Shown here: piece by piece, positions 24,557-33,800 of the stretch
Layout of the letters: each line of letters begins with the position of its first letter
Position numbering within the stretch: position 1 is the first letter of the stretch
Source of the DNA: Verrucomicrobiales bacterium
GTDB taxonomy: Bacteria > Verrucomicrobiota > Verrucomicrobiia > Limisphaerales > J093
Direction of reading: 5' to 3'
Length of the DNA: 56,388 bases
Assembly (NCBI GenBank): GCA_015075445.1
Contig: JABTUJ010000049.1
Location: forward strand, 1-56,388
Notes under the pieces: model-generated
Seen by the model: only the letters and a program-made list of their open reading frames with translations
Told to the model about the DNA's origin: nothing
Databases searched by the model: none
Made by a program: the position numbers and the translations under genes

Positions 24557-26860
24557 TTACTCCGCAGCGGGCGGAGCGTCGAGCCGAACCTTCGGTTTCA
24601 GGAAACGGAGATACTCGGCGGCGCGCGTGTTGGCGGGGTCGAGACGGAGGGTTTCGCGGAAGTGGGCGCGGGCGGGTTCGAGCTGGCCGAGCTTGGCGAG
24701 GGCGATGGCGTAGTTGAGGTGGGCGAGGGCGAAGTCCGGGCGAAGCCGGACGGCGGCGGCGAACTGTTCGGCGGCGGCTTCGAGCTGGTCCTCGACGGCC
24801 AGTTCGACCCCGAGGAAGTAGTGGGGTTCCCAAGCCTGGGGATGGCGGGTGATGGCTTCCCGCAGGGCGGCGGTGGCTTCGGGGCGCCGGTTCTGGGCGG
24901 CGAGGAGGTCGGCCAGGCGGAGGTAGGCGGTGGGACTGCCGAGGGGGTGGCGGATGACGGTCTGGTATTCGGCGATGGCCTGTTCGGTGAGGCCCTGGCG
25001 GGCAAAGACGCGGCCGAGTTCGAGGCGGGCCTCGGGGAAGTCGGGGCGTCGGGCCAGCGCCTGGTCGAGGTGCTGCTGGGCGGAAGGCAGGTTGCCGAGC
25101 CGGGCGTCGAGGCGGCCGAGGTGGTAGTAGGGCAGGCAGTGGTGGGGGATGAGGGCCCGGACCCGGTCCCAGTGTTGCCGGGCCTCGTCCAGTTCACTGG
25201 TGGCCTCGAGGAACTCGGCGAAGTTCTCGTGGAGACGGAAGTCGTGGGGCGAGCGGACGAGGGCTTCGTCGTAGATGGCCCGGGCGTCCATGTAGAACTG
25301 GGGCTGCAGGGCGAGGCGGAGTTCGAGCAACTGCGTGAGCAGCGGGACAAGGCGGGGGACGTGATCGAGTTGGTTGGTGAACGGGGCGTCTTGCAGGCGT
25401 TGCCAGACACTCTCGTACACCGTGAAGCGGTTCCAATCCGTCAGGCCCAACCGGCGGGCACAGAGTTCCGGGCTGGCCCAGGTGTCGCGACGGCGCCCCG
25501 CCAGGAGCGCGGCGGGAAGCTGGGGTTCGAGATGAGTGGCGAGGGCGAGGGCCAGCCGGTAGCTGCCGGCGAAGTTGAAGTGGACGTGCTCGTGGAAGGA
25601 CTCCTGGCCCGGACTGAGGCCGGGGGCGTCGGCGGAGAGGGCGGCTTCGGCGTCGAAAAAGCCGACGCCTCGGGTGGCATGGCGGTTGGCCACGGAGGCA
25701 ATGGTCGAGTTGAGGCGCGCATCGGCGCGGAAGGGGAAGGCGTCGTGGTCGCGGGCGAGTCGGAAGTGGGCGGGGGCGAGATCGGGGCGCGCCGCGTGGA
25801 GGGCGGAGCGGGCGAGGCGGTAGTGGAGTTCGGCGGAGGTGGGCGCCAGGGGGAGGGCCTGTTCCAGGAGGGCGGTGGCCTCGGTGGGGTTGGTGCTGGC
25901 CTGGGCAGCGACGGCACGGAGCCAGAGATTGCTCCAGGACGCGGCCCTGTCGGGGGGGAGGGAGTCGGGCTGGGTGGAAGCGAAAGGCGGACAGTCGCGG
26001 AGGTTGGAGGCCACGCTGCAGAGGAGGATTCGGGCGCGGGCGCGGAGGCCGGTCTTGACGATCGCTTCGAGGTTACGTTCGAAGTTGCGATAGACGGTTT
26101 CCCGGGCGGGATCGTCGGGCGGGACGGGCTGTTCGGCCATGGTCTTCATGCCCTGCCAGCCGGGCGATTCAGGGCCGGTCCGGTGAAGGCGGGCGAGCAG
26201 CGACTCGGTGAGCTGGCCGAGTTTGGTGGCCTTGAGGCCGAGCAAGGTGCGGACGGTGAACTGGCTGGGGGCGCGGAGGCCGAAGGGGTGAGAGAGACCA
26301 AAGGGACCGACGAACTCGTTGTTGCCGAGGTAGACAATCCAGAGATCGCCCTCGAGGGCGGCGCATTCGCGCGCGATGGGGAGGACGCCATGGGAGTTGA
26401 TGGCGGTCATGGCGGCGCAGATGACCTCGAAACGGTTGGTGGGGAAACGCTCGCGGAGGAGCACTTCGAGATACCGCCCGACCCCGTAGGCAGGTCGCGG
26501 ATCGCCGAGGGCCGCCGACTCGCCGAGGAGGAAGATGCGATAGGTGCCCGGTTCCTTGGGGGCCGAAAGCACGGTGGGCGTCGGGCTGCGGGCGATGGCG
26601 GGAGGGAAAAAGCGCCAGCCGAACTTGTCGTTCTCGATCCTCACGGCGCGGCCCTCGATCTGCGCGGGCAGGAAGAAGCGGGTGGGGTAGCCGTACCCGG
26701 CGAGACGGAGCATCAGCTCGATCAGGCCCAGCAGCAACACCGGGGTCAGGAGGGCAACGAGCCGGAAGACCAGACGGCGTCGGTGCGACCGGGGCGAGGC
26801 CGGCGGAGTGCGGCCAGGCTCGGGCGCCGTGGGTGACGTCGCCCTGGGGGCGGCCGCCAT
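24557..26860 (-). CDS. Membrane-anchored SGNH-hydrolase-like protein with TPR repeats
   Basis: 767 residues from ATG 26860 (a TTG at 26911 would add 17). A single membrane helix lies near the start (LVFRLVALLTPVLLLGLIEL). The next ~430 residues are SGNH-hydrolase-like: FLLGESAALGDPRPAYG in place of the GDS block, IVYLGNNEFVGPFG as the GxxN block, and HEHVHFNFAGSYRLAL as the C-terminal histidine block. An internal TPR-like helix pair lies at NPTEATALLEQALPLAPTSAELHYRLARSAL. The C-terminal third is a run of TPR units (for example EARQHWDRVRALIPHHCLPYYHLGRL, EATAALREAITRHPQAWEPHYFLGV). The family includes carbohydrate esterases and acyltransferases of exported polymers. With the DegT gene downstream, a role in surface polysaccharide handling is a guess. 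Confidence 0.82.
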   Translation of the reverse strand: MAAAPRATSPTAPEPGRTPPASPRSHRRRLVFRLVALLTPVLLLGLIELMLRLAGYGYPTRFFLPAQIEGRAVRIENDKFGWRFFPPAIARSPTPTVLSAPKEPGTYRIFLLGESAALGDPRPAYGVGRYLEVLLRERFPTNRFEVICAAMTAINSHGVLPIARECAALEGDLWIVYLGNNEFVGPFGLSHPFGLRAPSQFTVRTLLGLKATKLGQLTESLLARLHRTGPESPGWQGMKTMAEQPVPPDDPARETVYRNFERNLEAIVKTGLRARARILLCSVASNLRDCPPFASTQPDSLPPDRAASWSNLWLRAVAAQASTNPTEATALLEQALPLAPTSAELHYRLARSALHAARPDLAPAHFRLARDHDAFPFRADARLNSTIASVANRHATRGVGFFDAEAALSADAPGLSPGQESFHEHVHFNFAGSYRLALALATHLEPQLPAALLAGRRRDTWASPELCARRLGLTDWNRFTVYESVWQRLQDAPFTNQLDHVPRLVPLLTQLLELRLALQPQFYMDARAIYDEALVRSPHDFRLHENFAEFLEATSELDEARQHWDRVRALIPHHCLPYYHLGRLDARLGNLPSAQQHLDQALARRPDFPEARLELGRVFARQGLTEQAIAEYQTVIRHPLGSPTAYLRLADLLAAQNRRPEATAALREAITRHPQAWEPHYFLGVELAVEDQLEAAAEQFAAAVRLRPDFALAHLNYAIALAKLGQLEPARAHFRETLRLDPANTRAAEYLRFLKPKVRLDAPPAAE

Positions 26861-27008
26861 GGGCGCGCTTCCCGTACCCGATGAAGGACGGTGCTTTCGT
26901 TTCCGTGACAACGGCAGGACGCTAGCAGTGGGGTGAGCGGCGGGGAAGGAAATCGCTCGGTGGGTCTGACTTGCCCGGGCGGCGTCGGGTCCTCAAAGTG
27001 CGCGACAC

Positions 27009-30000
27009 TTGAGCGGGCCGTTGAACATCCAGACGAACGGATCGGGTCGCCGGAAGCAGCCTCCGGGCGGCCGGGCAGCGGGCTGGGTCCTGGCGGCGCT
27101 GGGTCTCCTGGCTTTGTCCGAGTTGGGCGCGGCCGAAGGGGAGGTGAAGGAGGGCTATCGCAGTCGCCGCTTGACGGTGCCTGCGACGGAACGGGTCGGG
27201 TTCACGCTCATGCCACCGCCGGCGACGGGGGTGACGTTTGCCAACGTGGTTCCGGAGGCGCGCCATCTAACGAATCAGATCCTGTTGAACGGATCGGGGG
27301 TGGCGGCGGGTGATGTGGATGGCGACGGCTGGTGCGATCTGTTCTTCGCGGGCCTGGATCAGGGCAGCCGGCTGTACCGCAATCTGGGGAACTGGCGTTT
27401 TGCGGACATCACCGAGGCCAGCGGCGTGCGCTGTGCCGGGGTCACGGCCAGTGGGGCGGCACTGGTTGATCTGGACGGGGATGGCGACCTGGATCTGGTG
27501 GTGAATTCGGTGGGACAGGGGACACGGGTTTTTTTCAACGACGGACGCGGGCGCTTCCAGGAGACAGGGCTGCGGTTGAACGGTCGGCGGGGGGGGATGT
27601 CCCTGGCACTGGCAGACGTGGACGGGGACGGTTATCTCGACCTGTACATCGCCAACTACCGCACGGCCGCTTTGATGGATGTGCCGAACGCGCGCGCGAC
27701 GTTCACGCAGGTGGGCGGCGAGACGCGGCTGGCGACCTTGAACAACCGGCCGGTTACCGATCCCGACCTGACCAATCGGGTCGCGATGGGCCCCGGGGGC
27801 AGCCTGGATGAGTTGGGGGAGCCGGATGTGCTGTACCGGAACGTGGGCGGCACGAACTTGGTGGCCATTCCCTTTGCGGGAGGACGATTCCTGGACGAAG
27901 ACGGGCGGGAGCTGAGCGGGCCGCTGTATGACTGGGGGTTGATGGCGCAGTTCCGGGATGTGAACGGCGACGGGCTGCCGGATCTTTACGTCTGCAACGA
28001 CTTCCAGTCGCCCGACCGGTTCTGGCTGAACCAGGGAAACGGCACGTTCCGGCTGGCGCCGCGGCTGGCGCTGCGGCGCACGAGCCTGTTCTCGATGGCG
28101 GCGGATTTCGCGGACGTGAACCGCGACGGGCACGTGGATTTGTTCGTGCTCGACATGCTGAGCCGCGAGCACGCGCAGCGGCAGCGTTACCTGGGCGACA
28201 CGACGCGCGCCCCGCGGGTCGTGGGCGTGTGGGAGGACCGGCCGCAGTACGGACAGAATGTGCTGTTCATCAACCGCGGGGACGGGACGTTCGCGGAATT
28301 GGCCCAGTACGCCGGGCTCGACGCCGCGGAGTGGGCGTGGTCGTGCGTGTTCCTGGACGTGGACCTCGACGGCTGGGAGGACTTGCTGGCGGTCAACGGC
28401 ATGGAACGCGCCGCGAGGGACATGGACGTGGCGGAGCGGTTGAAGATGTTGCGGGCCACGCGGCGGCCGACCGATGCGCAGATCTTCCAGGCACGGCGGA
28501 TGTTCCCGCGGTTGGCGACGGCCAACCTGGCCTTCCGCAACCGCGGCGACCTGACCTTCGAGGAAGTGGGCGCGGCGTGGGGATTCGATTTGCGCGGGGT
28601 GTCGCAGGGGATGGCGCTGGCGGATCTAGACAACGACGGCGACTGCGATGTGATCGTGAACAACTTCAACGGGGTGGCCGCCCTGTTCCGGAACGACAGC
28701 GCGGCACCCCGTGTGGCCGTGCGATTGAAAGGCCTGCCGCCGAATACCCGGGGCGTGGGCGCGCGGATCCTTGTTCGGGGCGGAGCGGTGCCCACGCAGG
28801 AACAGGAGATCCTGGCCGGCGGACGGTACTTGTCCGGCGACGACGCGTTGCGGAGCTTCGCGGCCGGTAGCCTGACGAACGTCCTGACCATCGAGGTGCG
28901 GTGGCGCGGCGGACGACTGAGCGTGGTCGAAGGGGCACAACCCAACCGGTTGTATGAAGTCGAGGAAGCCGCGGCAGCACCCGACACCCCCGTCAAGGTG
29001 CCCGAGGCGGCGAAGTGGTTTGAAGATGTCAGCGGGTTGCTGGATCACCGGCATCAGGAGACACCGTTCGACGATTTCGTGCGGCAACCGCTGCTGCCCA
29101 ACTTGCTCAGCCAGCTCGGTCCCGGGGTGGCGTGGTTCGACCTGGACCAGGATGGCTGGGACGATCTGGTCATCGGGACCGGCGCCGGCGGCCGCCTGGC
29201 GGTGTTCCGAAACAACGGACGCGGCGGGTTCGAACCCCAGCGCGGGGGCGCGTGGGACACGGCGATGGAGCGGGATCTGACGAGCGTGCTCGGCTGGCAT
29301 CCCACCGGCGGAGAACCGGCTCTGCTGGCCGGAGTGGCGCATTACGAGGACGGCCGTGCCACCGGAGCAGCGCTGCGCCAGTACACGGCCCGCGGCGAGA
29401 AGGTGTCGGATCTGGTACCGGTGAGCGATGCGAGTGTCGGGCCGGTGGCTGTGGCGGACGTGGATGGCGACGGCACGCTCGAGGTCTTTGTCGGCGGTCG
29501 CGTACGCCCGGGGCGATACCCGGAGGCCGCCTCATCACGGTTGTTCCAGCAGAAGGCCGGGCGGCTCGAACTCGACGGCGAGAATACGAAACTCCTGGCG
29601 GAAGTGGGTCTGGTCTCGGGAGCCGTGTTCACGGACTTGGATGGTGACGGATGGCCGGAGCTGGTGCTGGCGTGTGAGTGGGGGCCGATTCGCGTGTGGC
29701 GGAATCGCGGCGGCCGTTACGAGCCGTGGGATGTGCCGCTCGACTGGCCGGCCGGGGCTCTCGCGCGTGGGCCAACGGACCCCGACGGGAGACCCGTGGC
29801 GCGGTTGGGGCAGCTCACCGGTTGGTGGACCGCCGTGGCCGCCGGCGACTTCGACGGAGACGGCCGGCTGGATCTCGCCGCCGCGAACTGGGGACGCAAC
29901 ACGAAGTACGAACGGCACCGGGCCTGGCCGCTCGAACTGGTGTATGGCGACTTCAACGAGGACGGCAGCGTGGTGTTGATCGAGGCGTACCATGATCCGG

Positions 30001-30746
30001 TGTTGGGGACCCTCGTGCCGGCCCGGCAACTGGACGTGCTGGCGGGGTCGCTGCCGGGCTTGCGTGGACGGTTTCCGTCGCATCGTGCATTCAGTCAGGC
30101 CGGAGTCGAGGACGTGCTCGGGGATCATTGGCCGACAGCGCGGCGAGCCCAGGCAGTCTGGCTGGAATCGACCGTCTTCCTCAATCGCGGGGATCGCTTC
30201 GAGCCGCGCGTGTTGCCGGCCGAGGCCCAGTGGGCGCCCGCGTTCGGGATCGGGGTGGGAGACCTGGACGGTGACGGGAGCCTGGACCTGTTTCTCGCCC
30301 AGAATTTTTTCGCAGGGCAACCGGAGACGGCGCGGCACGACGCGGGACGCGGGCTGTGGCTGCGGGGAGATGGTCACGGCGGATTCGAACCCGTGGCCGG
30401 CCAGACCAGCGGGATCGAGGTGTACGGAGAACAGCGTGGGGCGGCGTTGGCCGACTATGATGGAGACGGGCGCCTGGACCTGGTCGTGACCCAAAACGGG
30501 GCCGCCACGCGACTTTTTCGTAATGAGGGCGCAGGCGGGATTGGTGGTGAGGTGCGTCCGCCGGCGCACCCTACGGCCGTGGGCGGCCCGTGCGGGCCAG
30601 GTGGGGGAGTCGGCTGGGTCCGGCTCAGGAGGTGCGGGCCGGGGCGGGCTATTGGTCGCAGGACAGTGCCGTGCTCGTGGTGGGGCCGGGCGCGGAGATG
30701 GACGGGCTCGAGGTCCGATGGCCGGGGGGTGCAGCGACGCAGGTGA
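27009..30746 (+). CDS. Large exported FG-GAP/ASPIC-UnbV (CRTAC1-like) protein, frameshifted at its 3' end
   Basis: About 1245 residues, or about 1267 if the frame is restored to TGA 30811. A signal-like stretch (GWVLAALGLLALSELGAAE) is followed by many FG-GAP calcium-binding loops (DVDGDGWCDLFF, DLDGDGDLDLVV, DVNGDGLPDLYV and so on). A central ASPIC/UnbV domain follows (GVGARILVRGG...EQEILAGGRYLSGDDAL...IEVRWRGG). A second set of FG-GAP loops comes next, then what should be a second ASPIC domain. From about 30520 the pattern hops between all three frames (AGLVVR, PPAHPTAVG, RARWGSRLGPAQEV), and GYWSQDSAVLV...LEVRWPGG continues to 30811. The likely start is TTG 27009; no ATG precedes the signal. 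It is a paralogue of the convergent gene at 30827. Probably a surface or secreted beta-propeller with unknown ligand. Confidence 0.82.
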   Translation: MSGPLNIQTNGSGRRKQPPGGRAAGWVLAALGLLALSELGAAEGEVKEGYRSRRLTVPATERVGFTLMPPPATGVTFANVVPEARHLTNQILLNGSGVAAGDVDGDGWCDLFFAGLDQGSRLYRNLGNWRFADITEASGVRCAGVTASGAALVDLDGDGDLDLVVNSVGQGTRVFFNDGRGRFQETGLRLNGRRGGMSLALADVDGDGYLDLYIANYRTAALMDVPNARATFTQVGGETRLATLNNRPVTDPDLTNRVAMGPGGSLDELGEPDVLYRNVGGTNLVAIPFAGGRFLDEDGRELSGPLYDWGLMAQFRDVNGDGLPDLYVCNDFQSPDRFWLNQGNGTFRLAPRLALRRTSLFSMAADFADVNRDGHVDLFVLDMLSREHAQRQRYLGDTTRAPRVVGVWEDRPQYGQNVLFINRGDGTFAELAQYAGLDAAEWAWSCVFLDVDLDGWEDLLAVNGMERAARDMDVAERLKMLRATRRPTDAQIFQARRMFPRLATANLAFRNRGDLTFEEVGAAWGFDLRGVSQGMALADLDNDGDCDVIVNNFNGVAALFRNDSAAPRVAVRLKGLPPNTRGVGARILVRGGAVPTQEQEILAGGRYLSGDDALRSFAAGSLTNVLTIEVRWRGGRLSVVEGAQPNRLYEVEEAAAAPDTPVKVPEAAKWFEDVSGLLDHRHQETPFDDFVRQPLLPNLLSQLGPGVAWFDLDQDGWDDLVIGTGAGGRLAVFRNNGRGGFEPQRGGAWDTAMERDLTSVLGWHPTGGEPALLAGVAHYEDGRATGAALRQYTARGEKVSDLVPVSDASVGPVAVADVDGDGTLEVFVGGRVRPGRYPEAASSRLFQQKAGRLELDGENTKLLAEVGLVSGAVFTDLDGDGWPELVLACEWGPIRVWRNRGGRYEPWDVPLDWPAGALARGPTDPDGRPVARLGQLTGWWTAVAAGDFDGDGRLDLAAANWGRNTKYERHRAWPLELVYGDFNEDGSVVLIEAYHDPVLGTLVPARQLDVLAGSLPGLRGRFPSHRAFSQAGVEDVLGDHWPTARRAQAVWLESTVFLNRGDRFEPRVLPAEAQWAPAFGIGVGDLDGDGSLDLFLAQNFFAGQPETARHDAGRGLWLRGDGHGGFEPVAGQTSGIEVYGEQRGAALADYDGDGRLDLVVTQNGAATRLFRNEGAGGIGGEVRPPAHPTAVGGPCGPGGGVGWVRLRRCGPGRAIGRRTVPCSWWGRARRWTGSRSDGRGVQRRR

Positions 30747-30822
30747 CGGTCCCTCGGGGGGCGCGCGAGCTCGTGGTACACCGGTCGGGCGAGGGAACCG
30801 TGGTTCGCTGAGGGGTCGGGAG

Positions 30823-30848
30823 AAACTTAATTCTTAAGGGCTGACCCC
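30823..30848 (+). repeat. 26-bp GACCCC repeat supplying the end of the minus-strand gene
   Basis: A family copy with AACTTAA and CTTAAGG cores and GGGCTGACCCC end. It lies between the convergent FG-GAP genes. On the minus strand it is translated as the last residues of the 30827..34645 gene (GSALKN then TAA). Confidence 0.9.
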
Positions 30849-33800
30849 GCGGAGTGAACCGTAATTGCGGTCGCGCCCGGCGGTACCGGCGTCTCCGTCT
30901 CCGCGCCGCCCGGCCAGCGTACCCAGAGCTGGCTCGGTGGCTCCGGAGTGGCAAGCACGGGAACCAGGCTGTCCTGTGAGCCGTAGCCACTGCCGGCGTG
31001 CAGCTCCCGCGCGGGACCCAGCCGGTCGCCCCAACGCAGCCGCAGTTGCGCGCCCACCCCTTCCGGATTTCGTCCCGGCCCCGCCAACCGCACCCGCAGA
31101 CCAGGCCGCGCTCCGAGGTTGTGGAACAGCCCCGTCGCCGCCCCGTTCTGGGCAATCGCCAGGTCCGTCCGCCCATCCGCATCGAAGTCTCCCAGAGCAC
31201 ACCCCCGCTGTTCGCCGTCCAAGGCGACGCCGGATTCCTGGCTGGAGAGAACCGCCCAGCCGCCCCGTCCGTCGCCGCGCAACACCAGGCCCCGACCCGC
31301 ATCCATCCGCGTGAAGTCCGGCTGGGTGGCATGCAGGTTCTGGCTCAGGAAAAGATCCTCAAAACCGTCGCCGTCCAGATCCGCCACACCCACCCCAAAC
31401 ACCGGTGCCCACTGCGTTTGAGAGGGCAACGGCACCGCCTCGAAACGCTGGCCGCGGTTCATGAACACCGTCGAGAGCAGGGTCGTGACCTCGAGGGGTC
31501 GGGCGCGGACACTCGCCGGCCCCAAGACCTCGCTCAGGCTGGCCTGGGCATACGCGCGTCGAGAGGCAAAGCGGTGGCGCACGAACGGCAGGGCCGCGGC
31601 GACCGCGTCGAAGTCGCGGCGCGGCGCCAGCCCGAGGCCGGGCACTTGGTACGCTTCAAGGACATCCACGATGCCGTTGTTGTCGAGATCGCCATACAGC
31701 ATTTGGAGGGGCTCGGCCGGGGAAGCGCGGTAAGGACTGTTGAGTCCCCAGTTGCCGGCCACCAGGTCCATCCGGCCATCGCCATCGAAGTCACCGGCGG
31801 TGACCCCGGTCCACAAGCCGGTGAGCTCCGCCAAACCCCAGGCAGAACTTTCGTCACGCAGCACGCCCCGATGGTTCCGGTAGAGCCGAAGGGGCCCCCA
31901 TTCGCAGGCCACGACCAGATCGCTGAAACCGTCACCGTCCACGTCGGTCCAACAGGCCCCCGCCACCAGTCCGATCCCGGCCAGCAGACGGGTCGCTTCC
32001 AGATCCGGCTGCAACCGCCCGTCGGTGTTGCGGAGCAGCACCGAGTCGACCGGGGCGGGGTATTGCCCGGGGCGGAACCGCCCTCCGACGAACACGTCCA
32101 GGTCGCCGTCCCCGTCGTAATCCGCCACCGCCACGGGGCCCGCGCTGGCGGCCAGGCCCCCCCAATCCCCGGCCGCCGTGAGTCGTTGCTCTTCCCAGGC
32201 GTAAAGGGCGAGCACCGGTACGTCGGTCTCGCCCGCCTTCTGAGCGGCCACGCCGACCAGGCAGTGGCGTCGGCCGGCGCTCGAGACCCAGCTCGCCACC
32301 GCCACTCCGTCGCCTGGGAGCACCGGCAGTTCTGCGGCCACGGGCAGGAAACGGTTCGCAGCCGGCGCATACCGAAAGGCCTCCGGCGGGCCGCCGGTGT
32401 CTCCCGTCACGACCAATTCGTCCAGGCCGTCGGCGTCGAGATCCAGCCAGCCGATGCCCGGGCCCAGCCGGCTCAGGCGGTAGGGGAGCAGCGGTTGTTG
32501 GGCGAAGTCATCGAAGGGGGCTTCGACGTGGCGATGGCCGAGTTGGTCGCACACGTTGGTGAACAGCGGCGTCGGCCGGGCCGAGGACGCCGGGGTGGCG
32601 GAAGTTGGTGCAGCGGGGGCGGGTTCGGTAATTTCGTAGAGCGAGTTCGGCTGAGCGTTGGTGATGACGGTCTGCCCGCCTCCCCGCCACATCACCGCGA
32701 TCGTGAGCCGGGTGGCGTTGCCGGTCGCGAAAACGCGCAGGGGCTCATCGCTGCTCACGTAACGACCGCCCGCAGCCATCTCCTGCTCCTGGGCGACCGG
32801 ACCGCCGGAGACGCGGATACGGGCGCCGATGCCCTGGGTGTTTGGCGGTCGGCCGCGCAGACGGACGGCGAGGCGCGGAGCGGAGGTGTCGTTGCGAAGC
32901 ACGAGCGCCCCGTCGTTCAGGCAGTTGATGACCAGATCCAGATCGCCATCGCCGTCCAGGTCGCCGAGGGCCATGCCGTTCGAGACGCGCAGCGAATCGA
33001 ATCCCCAGGCGCGGCCGCGCTCACGGAAGGTGAGGTCGCGCTGGTTGTGGAAGGCCAGGTTGGCAGTGTCGAGACGCTCGAAGAGCAGGGCGGTTTGGCG
33101 GGACTCGGCGACGGTCAGGCGGCCGAGGTTGCGGATGCGTTCCTGGGTGTCGAGGTCATCGACGTTGTGGAGGAAGCCGTTGCTGATCAGGAGATCCTCC
33201 CAGCCATCCAGGTCCACGTCCAGCGACAGGCAGCTCCAGGCCCATTCCGAGCCCGCGACGCCCGCGAACCAGGCCAGCTCCGCGAAGGTGCCGTCGCCGC
33301 GGGCGCGGAGCAGCATGTTCCGGCGTTGCTGCAAGCGGCTGGTCAGGTCGCCGGGCAGGCGGGGTTGATCGTGCATCGTGCCGCGCTGGGTGAGGGCGTA
33401 CAGGTGCTGGCGGCTCAGCATGTCGGTCACGAAGAGATCGTCGTGGCCATCGCGGTCCAGGTCGGCGGCCACGACTGACATCGAGAAGTATGGCGTTTGG
33501 CGGATCGCCACCTCGGGGACGGCGCGGAAGCGGCCGCGGCCATCATTGAGCCAGAGCCGGTCGGGCGTCGAGGCGTCGCCACAGACGTAAACGTCCGGCG
33601 CGCGATCGCCGTTCAGGTCGTGGAACAGGACACTGAGGCTCTGGTCCCAGGGGGCGTCGGCCAGCGGCCGGCCTTCCTCGTCCAGGAAAGTCCCGCCGGT
33701 CCAGGGGAGGGGCGTGAAGCGGCCGGTGCCATCGTTGAGGTGGAGCACGTCGGGTTCGCCCAGTTCAAAGATGCGGTTGTCGATGACGCGGATGCGTTTG

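Noticed and set aside
23181..26836. Long plus-strand open frames opposite the DegT and SGNH/TPR genes
   Set aside because: No recognisable motifs and glycine/glutamate-rich composition; the minus-strand proteins are clear.
29221..29245. tRNA T-loop-like GGTTCGAACCC
   Set aside because: Lies inside the FG-GAP coding frame and no cloverleaf can be drawn around it.
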